Shown: positions 7,109-12,798 of the stretch, one piece after another
How positions within the stretch are numbered: the stretch's first letter is position 1
Layout of the letters: the number at the start of each line of letters is the position of its first letter
DNA from: Bacteroidota bacterium
Lineage (GTDB): Bacteria; Bacteroidota; Bacteroidia; Chitinophagales; Chitinophagaceae
Assembly (NCBI GenBank): GCA_023390215.1
Contig: JAEWDG010000241.1
Location: 1 to 12,798 of the forward strand
DNA: 12,798 nucleotides
Direction of reading: 5' to 3'
Translations under genes and position numbers: made by a program
The notes under the pieces: generated by a model
The model's input: only the letters and a program-made list of their open reading frames with translations
The model's database searches: none
What the model was told of the DNA's origin: nothing

Positions 7109-8125
7109 TTAGAATTTAGGACAGAGTGCCTGCCGGTCAGTATTTTGCGGATAAAAACCGTTCTTAATCAGGTTAAATTCACTGGCGCCGCGGTAATTAT
7201 TATAATTTTTTAAAGACGAAACGGTGATATCGTAACTGAAGGTGAACCGGATATTATTGATCTCCAGGCCGAGCATGGGTATTAACGCATCCTGGTAACG
7301 ATAATACAAACCGGCAATTAATTGTTTTTCTCCCTGGTTTCCGAGGTTATAGTTCGCGTTCAGACCGCCCATAAAATCGATTGCTTTTGCCTGTGTGGTA
7401 AAATACATATTGGGGTTGACAATAAGGTTAGGATTAACTTTCAGCAACGCATTTACAAAAGCGATATGCCGCATTGGGATGCTGGCGTCAATGTCCTTTT
7501 TATCAAAGAAACTTTCTTTGGGTTTAATTACATGATGAATTGAGTAGCCTGCATTAATATAGATATACTCTCTTGGAAAATATGCGTAATTCATTCCCAC
7601 CTGCATATCGAAATAACTCACGCTTGTATTGGTAAGTACCACTTCAGTAGGCAGGCTGTTATCAAAAAAATGTCCGTCGAACTGGTCGGGAAACTTTAAT
7701 GCGTTGGGATCAATTCTTTTATTCGCCCAACCGAGATTAAATCCTGCACTTAACAAACTGCTCAGGCCGAGCATCTGGTGGTAGGCGAGTGATCCATAGA
7801 GTTTGGTGGATTGCAGGCTTCCACTCCCGGCTTTATCATTTAAAATCACAGCGCCGAGCCCCAGCCATCCATTCTCAAGGCGGTCTCTGAAAACCTGTGC
7901 ATCCGCGAAGGCTGAAACTGTTTTATAAGGCACTGCCATGATGCTGCTCCACTGGTTACGGTAGCTTGCACCCAAACGGTAATCCGCATCGGGTATAAAT
8001 CCTGTGTTCGCCGGATTCGTGGTGAGTGGTGAATTAAAAAACTGGGAGAAATGCAGATCCTGCGCACGGAGTTGTACCGCATGCAGCACGAACATCATTC
8101 CTAATATGCAGGTAAGTGTTTTCAT
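7109..8125 (-). CDS. PorP/SprF-family type IX secretion system membrane protein
   Basis: The 338-residue protein has a signal peptide (MKTLTCILGMMFVLHAVQLRAQ, cut near 22). It is followed by the family-defining N-terminus LHFSQFFNSPLTTNPANTGF (24-43) and YRLGASYRNQW (49-59). The rest shows beta-strand patterning (for example FDMQVGMNYAYFPREYIYIN), fitting a barrel of the PorP/SprF family in the outer membrane. The C-terminus CPKF is like the CPxF ending of many members. Known members assist T9SS: PorP is a core component in Porphyromonas, and SprF in Flavobacterium is needed for secretion of the adjacent SprB. Its ATG shares a base with the stop of the upstream type B substrate gene (TAATG), so it is probably translationally coupled and serves that substrate. 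It is more likely a substrate-specific partner than the core PorP, because no porKLMN genes follow. Confidence 0.93.
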   Translation of the reverse strand: MKTLTCILGMMFVLHAVQLRAQDLHFSQFFNSPLTTNPANTGFIPDADYRLGASYRNQWSSIMAVPYKTVSAFADAQVFRDRLENGWLGLGAVILNDKAGSGSLQSTKLYGSLAYHQMLGLSSLLSAGFNLGWANKRIDPNALKFPDQFDGHFFDNSLPTEVVLTNTSVSYFDMQVGMNYAYFPREYIYINAGYSIHHVIKPKESFFDKKDIDASIPMRHIAFVNALLKVNPNLIVNPNMYFTTQAKAIDFMGGLNANYNLGNQGEKQLIAGLYYRYQDALIPMLGLEINNIRFTFSYDITVSSLKNYNNYRGASEFNLIKNGFYPQNTDRQALCPKF

Positions 8126-8127
8126 TA
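8123..8127 (-). other. TAATG stop/start overlap coupling T9SS substrate and PorP/SprF gene
   Basis: On the minus strand the substrate's TAA stop and the PorP/SprF ATG overlap in the five bases TAATG, sharing one A. This spacing is typical of translational re-initiation, where the ribosome finishing the first gene starts the second, fixing the ratio of the two products. Confidence 0.85.
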
Positions 8128-11100
8128 TCTTAATAAGGTTATATCCCCGGTCTTTCTCACTTTTTTTCCGTCTGTGAATTCAACATCTAACGTGTAGGTG
8201 TAGACGTCCATTGGCTGCAGTTTACCTTTATATGTTCCGTCCCAGCCCTGTTTCCTGTTGGTGGTTTGAAAGATCATCTGACCCCAGCGATTATAAATAC
8301 GCCATTCCATCTTCCCAATTCCAAATCCTTTCACGTAGATGAATCCATTAATGCCGAATTTTCCTGGTGTGAACGCGTTTGGCACATCAAGCAGCGGCAC
8401 GACTACCACCCGAACCGGAAGCCGGAAGGTATCAGAACAATTTTGCGCGTTAAAAGCAATTAATTCTGCGGTATACTGACCTGTGGCTATGTACTCATGA
8501 ACAGGGTTTCTATCGGTTGAATTTTCCCCGTCACCAAAATTCCATTCAAAACGAACGGCATCGGCTGAGGAAAGATTGGTGAAGCTCACCGGAATGTTTG
8601 ATTCCGGCGGGTTGGGCCCCCAGGTGAATTCTGCATGCGGCTTTGATACGACGTTGATGGTAAAATATGCAGACGTATCAATTTTGTTGCAAGTGTTTGT
8701 ATCCTTTGCAACAAGATTTACAAGGTAAATCCCCGGCGTGCTGTATAGATGCGTGGGATTTTCTTCAGTTGAACTTTGGCCATCACCGAAATCCCAAATA
8801 AAATCGGTTCCCGCGAGGGAGTTGTTTTGAAATACTGCTTCATAGGGTGCGCAACCGAAGGACGGTGTTGAAAAAACCGCATCCACCACAGGGCTTATGC
8901 GCACATCTTTCGATAATGAATCCGGTGCATTACAGAATAAAGGATCGATCAGGTAAAGCGTCACTTTATAGGTTCCGGGTTGAGCATAGGTATGCACCCG
9001 CGGCGGAAGTTTATTGGAGGTATCTCGCGGAGAACCATCACCAAAATCCCAAACAAAAGTTCTGGGCCCAAACGAACCGGCTGGTACCGTTGAAAGGTTG
9101 TTGAACTGCATGGTAAGACTCTCGCAGGGCGGTAATTTTTGCCAGTTAAAATTCAGTATAACAGCATTATCCCCAACTTTAATGGTTTTGTAAGATGTAT
9201 CGCGAATATTACAGGTGGCGCTGTCTTCGGAAATCAGCATAACCTGGTATAACCCGGCCGACGTAAATATGTGTGTAGCATTTGGTGCCGTAGTGACCGT
9301 GTCGGGGGAACCATCGCCGAAAGACCAGTAATAGGTCTTCCCTTTGAGCAGTGTATCACGAAAATTAACCGTAAGGGGAAGACAACCAGACGTGTCGCCG
9401 GTAACACCATTGATGGATGATTGAATAGCTGAACCAATGCCTGCAAAATTCATTTCGATTTTAATGGCTGCTTCATTACAACTCGCACTGCCGTTATTAG
9501 GAGACCAGGAACCTGGTGTAGTTGGAAACCTCACTCCTCCTCCACAATTTGCACATACGGCCTGGTAAATAATACCATTCTCGTCAAACCTGCTTGTTCC
9601 GCCATCCACATGATCGCCCAGACCCTGGAACTGACCGAAATGCGAACCAAATAATTGAGAAGTCGCGTTTTTTTCCAAAACAAAGAAATAGAAGTCAGCA
9701 CCATCGGGTGCAGGAATGCCGGAAAGCGCATTCACCTCCGGTAATCCGCTTGTGTTACCCGTAGTGTATCCCTGGCTCACATTAATTCCACCGCCCCAAC
9801 CAGACACATACACATTTTCGCACCGGTCTACCAGGAATGCAATGGGAGAGATATTTGGAACACTGGAATTTGTACCGAAAACAGTTGAATACACATAACC
9901 GGAGAGATCGGGTTGAAGCTTCGATATAAACTGTTTGCCTCCATTATTTCTGAATGCTGCATTGATGATGGGCCAGCTTCCGGTGGTGGTACCCATCACA
10001 TATGGAAAACTAAACTTATCAAACTTCAATCCGTATACTAAATCTATCCCTCCTGTACCGAGGTAAGTTGTTTTTATAATTGATGATCCGTTAGGGGTAA
10101 TGATGGTAACAAATCCATCTGCAGCATTCCCATTGAAAGTAGGGCTGATCACAGAAGTTCTATTTCCCGGAATATCCGCGCTGTTGGTTCCACCGGCCAC
10201 ATAAATATTGCCGTTGGAAGGGTTTACTGAGGTAACAAAGCAGGCGTCGTCACTTCCTCCGCCGAAATAACTGGAGAAAATAACATTCGAAAGGGAGGTG
10301 TTGAATTTCAGCACCACCCCATCCTGCCTTCCACCTCCGTAACTGGTTTGAAAAGCGCCTGCAGTTACAGGAAAATCTGCTGTGCTGCCTCTTTGAGTTG
10401 AAGAAGCAAGAATAATATTTCCTGCGTTATCAAAGATCACTTCACTGCGTGCATCATCACCGTAATTTCTCCTCAGTCCATCTGCTCCGCTGGTTCCGGA
10501 ATATTTCGGACGAATATTCACGCCATCATCTCCACTGCCGCCAATTTTCACGGAACCAAGTAAACTGCTTCCATCCGCACTTAATTTACTGACAACAATA
10601 TCATATCCGCCCTGGGGTCCGATGGGAGGCCTTGTCACGGGATAATTAGCCGATTTGCTACGTCCTGCAACTACCAAATTGCCTGCAGCATCAGCGATCA
10701 TGCTATGTGGTTGCTCATTTGAATTTCCACCCAGATATGTTGCGTACATGCGCTGACTTCCATTTGAAGAAAATCTGAAGATGGCAATATCATAACCGGG
10801 AAGATCGTCTTCAGAAACCCCGCCGTTGAAACTTACACTAAATGCACCCGGCGAAGTTGGATATCCCTGGCCAAATACAATTCCCCCGGCAAACAAAGAT
10901 CCGTCGGGACCCGGCGTCGCAGTATATCCCCAATTATCTGCAGAACTTCCGGTGAATGTTGAGAATATCACAGAGGGATCGATAACCAGCGTTTTTGCAT
11001 GATCATAATTTTTGATGTCGAAGGTTACCACATTATTTCTCACCACATATTTTGCAGAAACTTCCTGCTTACCATTGTTGTTAACGACATAACTATAGGG

Positions 11101-11712
11101 TGCCAACTCTGTTACTGTGCCTACATCCGTTTTGACCTGCAACTGCCCGTCTTTCACCGATAGATCAACAGGGCCATCGAATTGCAGCGCTATCTGGCCT
11201 GGATTTCCGCCGGGCCTGATGATAAAATCGTATTTAAGTTTATCAGAAGTGCTGTAATAACGTACATCGATGTTCGGATATACATTTTTATAAAGTATCG
11301 CATTGAAGACCTGACACTTTGAAGCCCATTTGGATTTATCGTTGCCCAGAAAATAATTATTGTATGTGGGTAAAGGTTTTTCCGGAGCGATAGATGGATT
11401 TTGTATAGCACCCAGGAAACGCACTTTGTAGGCTACGCTGTTAAATTCAAAAGGAACGGGTTGTTTAGATTTACTGTGTCCATGAATTTGTTCTGACAAC
11501 ATGCTGACATCCTGCGGATCATTCAGTAAAACCGTAAATCCGGCATTCTCAAGAAAGAATGATCCGGTTGTAAAATCGCCACGATACCTCACCTGTTTTT
11601 CCCACTGCCCTTTGTTTTCAATAAACTCCATTTGAGCCATTGATTTTAAGGAACAGAGAGAGAAAGTGAACAAAAAAATGATGATGGTAGATATCCTGGT
11701 CAAGGCAGCCAC
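8125..11712 (-). CDS. Large T9SS substrate: DUF7948-type N-terminus, SBBP-like repeats, four PKD domains, type B C-terminal sorting domain
   Basis: The 1195-residue exported protein has a signal peptide ending KSMAQ (residue 27). Residues about 28-245 begin FIENKGQWEKQVRY, the start of the DUF7948-like domain found ahead of SBBP repeats. Residues about 245-700 contain diverged SBBP-like units (YLGG/YFGG plus DAAGNLVVAG-type segments), expected to form a beta-propeller. Four PKD domains follow (about 770-1103), each with W-x-FGDG. Residues 1108-1195 are the gliding-motility/type B sorting domain: VPNAFTPG, WRIYNRWGQMIF, GWDGTYKG, and ending GDITLLR. This predicts Sec export, then T9SS transport to the surface or medium, with the adjacent PorP/SprF protein as partner. 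Ligand or role is unknown; PKD arrays often serve as spacers or in adhesion. No in-frame ATG precedes the signal peptide: the start is GTG 11712 or TTG 11703, the latter with AAAGAG upstream at usable spacing. Confidence 0.92.
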   Translation of the reverse strand: MAALTRISTIIIFLFTFSLCSLKSMAQMEFIENKGQWEKQVRYRGDFTTGSFFLENAGFTVLLNDPQDVSMLSEQIHGHSKSKQPVPFEFNSVAYKVRFLGAIQNPSIAPEKPLPTYNNYFLGNDKSKWASKCQVFNAILYKNVYPNIDVRYYSTSDKLKYDFIIRPGGNPGQIALQFDGPVDLSVKDGQLQVKTDVGTVTELAPYSYVVNNNGKQEVSAKYVVRNNVVTFDIKNYDHAKTLVIDPSVIFSTFTGSSADNWGYTATPGPDGSLFAGGIVFGQGYPTSPGAFSVSFNGGVSEDDLPGYDIAIFRFSSNGSQRMYATYLGGNSNEQPHSMIADAAGNLVVAGRSKSANYPVTRPPIGPQGGYDIVVSKLSADGSSLLGSVKIGGSGDDGVNIRPKYSGTSGADGLRRNYGDDARSEVIFDNAGNIILASSTQRGSTADFPVTAGAFQTSYGGGRQDGVVLKFNTSLSNVIFSSYFGGGSDDACFVTSVNPSNGNIYVAGGTNSADIPGNRTSVISPTFNGNAADGFVTIITPNGSSIIKTTYLGTGGIDLVYGLKFDKFSFPYVMGTTTGSWPIINAAFRNNGGKQFISKLQPDLSGYVYSTVFGTNSSVPNISPIAFLVDRCENVYVSGWGGGINVSQGYTTGNTSGLPEVNALSGIPAPDGADFYFFVLEKNATSQLFGSHFGQFQGLGDHVDGGTSRFDENGIIYQAVCANCGGGVRFPTTPGSWSPNNGSASCNEAAIKIEMNFAGIGSAIQSSINGVTGDTSGCLPLTVNFRDTLLKGKTYYWSFGDGSPDTVTTAPNATHIFTSAGLYQVMLISEDSATCNIRDTSYKTIKVGDNAVILNFNWQKLPPCESLTMQFNNLSTVPAGSFGPRTFVWDFGDGSPRDTSNKLPPRVHTYAQPGTYKVTLYLIDPLFCNAPDSLSKDVRISPVVDAVFSTPSFGCAPYEAVFQNNSLAGTDFIWDFGDGQSSTEENPTHLYSTPGIYLVNLVAKDTNTCNKIDTSAYFTINVVSKPHAEFTWGPNPPESNIPVSFTNLSSADAVRFEWNFGDGENSTDRNPVHEYIATGQYTAELIAFNAQNCSDTFRLPVRVVVVPLLDVPNAFTPGKFGINGFIYVKGFGIGKMEWRIYNRWGQMIFQTTNRKQGWDGTYKGKLQPMDVYTYTLDVEFTDGKKVRKTGDITLLR
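8128..8391 (-). other. Type B T9SS C-terminal sorting domain (CHU_C / gliding-motility C-terminus)
   Basis: This stretch encodes residues about 1108-1195 of the large substrate. The order VPNAFTPG, F-x-V-x-G, WRIYNRWGQMIF, GWDGTYKG, DVYTYTLDVEFTDG and GDITLLR is the standard pattern of the type B sorting domain. In Flavobacterium, secretion through such domains depends on a SprF-like protein, which matches the next gene. Unlike type A sorting domains, they are not known to be handled by the same short conserved motifs. Confidence 0.88.
8404..9405 (-). repeat. Array of four PKD domains within the T9SS substrate
   Basis: Residues about 770-1103 hold four tandem Ig-like PKD domains. Their cores are WSFGDG (796-801), WDFGDG (888-893), WDFGDG (973-978) and WNFGDG (1057-1062). 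Each is followed by a P-x-H-x-Y/F type segment and a G-x-Y-x-V/A strand. The first three carry a cysteine near the first strand and another near the last strand; the fourth has only the last. The array probably forms a stiff extracellular stalk between propeller and sorting domain. Confidence 0.85.
9613..10980 (-). repeat. SBBP-like beta-propeller repeat region of the T9SS substrate
   Basis: Residues about 245-700 contain repeated units built from a strand such as YATYLGG, FSSYFGGG, KTTYLGTGG or YSTVFG, followed some 15-25 residues later by DxxGNxxVAG-like segments (DAAGNLVVAGRSKS, DNAGNIILASSTQR, PSNGNIYVAGGTNS, DRCENVYVSGWGGG) and then F/YPVT. This is the SBBP pattern seen in extracellular Bacteroidota proteins and predicts a seven-ish-bladed propeller. 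Blade count is not certain, since units are diverged and separated by insertions. Confidence 0.7.
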
Positions 11713-11806
11713 TCTTTGATTACAATTTAAAGATTAATAACGACAAAACCGTCTGCAGGGTTGAGTACCCTTTTGGGTTTATTGCTGCTTTAACATATAG
11801 AATTTC
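11713..11806. promoter_or_regulatory. Spacer between recG and the T9SS substrate gene, with ACCC/GGGT blocks
   Basis: This 94-base gap should contain the end of recG transcription and the promoter of the substrate/PorP pair, if they are separate units. Around 11758-11778 GGGT, ACCC and GGGT blocks occur in a row (GGGTTGAGTACCCTTTTGGGT on the plus strand, split by short loops), so the middle block can pair with either neighbour. No T-run follows on the minus strand, which argues against a standard terminator. A TTTTG and AT-rich stretch near 11715-11750 could be a promoter, but the -33/-7 spacing is not right for a confident call. Confidence 0.3.
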
Positions 11807-12798
11807 TCAGGCAATTCTGCTCCAGGCATTCTTACCCCGGTGTTCCCGGAGATAATTTTTCAGCGGCAAATTCTCATTGGTTTCCAGCGATGGGTCTTTC
11901 TGTATTATTTCTTCCACCGAACTGCGTGCGGCTTCTAAAGCTGCCTTATCTGCTACGATGTTGGCCAGTTTAAATAATACAGCTCCACTTTGTCGCGTTC
12001 CTTCCATTTCACCGGGACCCCTTAATTCAAGGTCCTTCTCTGCAATTTTGAAACCATCATTTGTTGAAGTCATGATCGATAAGCGTTCCCGTGCATCGTT
12101 AGACAATTTCCTTCCCGAGATGAGGATACAGTAACTCTGGTCAGCGCCGCGCCCTACCCTCCCCCTGAGCTGATGTAATTGAGAGAGTCCAAACTTTTCA
12201 GCGCTTTCTATCACCATTACTGAAGCATTGGGAACATTCACACCCACTTCAATCACGGTTGTGCTCACCATAATATGCGTGTCGCCTTCTACAAACCGGC
12301 GCATATTGGTTTCTTTCTGCAAGGCATCCTGACGGCCATGAACCATACTGATCCAGTATTTGGGTTCAGGAAAAAATGATTTCACCTCCTCATATCCTTT
12401 CTGAAGATTTTCATAATCCAGCTTACTGCTTTCCTCAATAAGAGGGTATATTATATACGCCTGTCTGCCTTTTCTGATTTCATCTTTAATGAAATCCATA
12501 ACCTGGGGCCTCGACTGTTCATACCGGTGAATTGTCTTTATCGCTTTTCTGCCCGGAGGAAGTTCATCGATCACACTGTAATCCAGATCACCGTAGGCTG
12601 TTAATGCAAGTGTTCGCGGGATGGGCGTTGCGGTCATAACCAGGTTATGCGGCGGCAATACATTTTTTTTCCATAACCGTGCACGCTGCGCCACCCCGAA
12701 TTTATGCTGCTCGTCAATGATCGCCAGACCCAGATTATGAAAGTTCACTTTGTCTTCGATCACCGCGTGAGTACCGATTAATATTTGTATTTCTCCGT
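11807..12798 (-). CDS. recG: ATP-dependent DNA helicase RecG, C-terminal part (5' end outside window)
   Basis: The frame is open to the right edge, giving 329 residues of the C-terminal part; full RecG is about 700. The visible part starts inside helicase domain 1 (EIQILIGTHAVI). It contains the Walker B/DExH motif DEQHKFG (about 28-34 of the fragment), motif III TATPIPRT (about 55-62), motif V STTVIEVGVNVP (about 178-189) and motif VI QLHQLRGRVGRG (about 206-217). The RecG-specific tail then follows (DGFKIAEKDLELRGPGEMEGTRQSG). RecG remodels stalled replication forks and branch-migrates Holliday junctions and R-loops in the cytoplasm. The GTG at 12763 is an internal valine codon, not a start. 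The stop is TGA, 94 bases upstream of the T9SS substrate gene. Nothing suggests it is disrupted. Confidence 0.95.
   Translation of the reverse strand, partial: GEIQILIGTHAVIEDKVNFHNLGLAIIDEQHKFGVAQRARLWKKNVLPPHNLVMTATPIPRTLALTAYGDLDYSVIDELPPGRKAIKTIHRYEQSRPQVMDFIKDEIRKGRQAYIIYPLIEESSKLDYENLQKGYEEVKSFFPEPKYWISMVHGRQDALQKETNMRRFVEGDTHIMVSTTVIEVGVNVPNASVMVIESAEKFGLSQLHQLRGRVGRGADQSYCILISGRKLSNDARERLSIMTSTNDGFKIAEKDLELRGPGEMEGTRQSGAVLFKLANIVADKAALEAARSSVEEIIQKDPSLETNENLPLKNYLREHRGKNAWSRIA

Noticed and set aside
11640..11712. Possible lipoprotein signal in the T9SS substrate (cysteine at residue 20)
   Set aside because: The residues before it (FSL) do not fit a lipobox, and a signal peptidase I site after SMAQ is better. 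T9SS cargo with a type B domain is normally not a lipoprotein.
8128..11712. DNA-level tandem repeats or CRISPR-like array in the large gene
   Set aside because: The repetition is only at protein level (propeller and PKD motifs). Nucleotide copies are diverged, with no constant repeat and spacer unit.
11735..11755. Rho-independent terminator after recG
   Set aside because: A small AACC/GGTT hairpin followed by TTGTCGTT exists on the minus strand, but the stem is only 4 bases and there is no proper T-run.
12761..12763. GTG as the start codon of the right-edge helicase
   Set aside because: The frame remains open to 12798 and encodes RecG-conserved residues (LIGTHAVI) upstream, so the GTG is an internal valine.
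1..12798. tRNA, rRNA, riboswitch, insertion sequence, phage or defence genes
   Set aside because: Gaps between genes are all under 100 bases. I saw no cloverleaf, transposase, integrase, terminal inverted repeats or defence domains.

Overview
The window reads as chromosomal DNA from a member of the Bacteroidota, most likely a Chitinophagia/Chitinophagaceae-type bacterium. The main evidence is a type IX secretion (T9SS) pair: a PorP/SprF-family outer-membrane protein and a large substrate with a gliding-motility-type (type B) C-terminal sorting domain. Weak Shine-Dalgarno signals, signal peptides ending in AQA/AQ, a carboxypeptidase-regulatory-like domain and moderate GC agree with this. The family-level placement is inference. 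The DNA is densely coding: no gap exceeds about 100 bases, and I see no tRNA, rRNA, insertion sequence, CRISPR array or phage gene.

Layout. On the minus strand, positions 4366 down to 1 hold a probable operon: sodium:solute symporter, family-3 SAM O-methyltransferase (14-base overlap with the symporter), secreted glucosaminidase with LysM-like repeats, hypoxanthine phosphoribosyltransferase (9-base gap), and the 5' part of a secreted regulatory-domain/probable vWA protein cut by the window edge. A single plus-strand gene, a LOG-family nucleotide phosphoribohydrolase (4437-4976), diverges from the symporter across a 70-base gap. Its stop codon overlaps that of the next minus-strand gene.

From 11712 down to 4973 a second minus-strand run encodes the 1195-residue T9SS substrate, its PorP/SprF partner (joined by a TAATG stop/start overlap), a GlcD-type FAD-linked 2-hydroxyacid dehydrogenase and a small exported outer-membrane-like protein. 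The right edge (11807-12798) is the C-terminal part of the RecG helicase.

How the genes work together. The clearest functional unit is the coupled T9SS pair. The large protein should cross the outer membrane through T9SS with its neighbour as dedicated partner, and would then sit on or leave the cell surface as a beta-propeller-plus-PKD protein. The left cluster mixes housekeeping (purine salvage, peptidoglycan hydrolysis, Na+-coupled uptake) without an obvious single pathway. I found no convincing evidence of a wholly new system. The best leads are the substrate/PorP pair, the cysteine pattern of its PKD array, and the tight pairing of the GlcD-like enzyme with an uncharacterised envelope protein.
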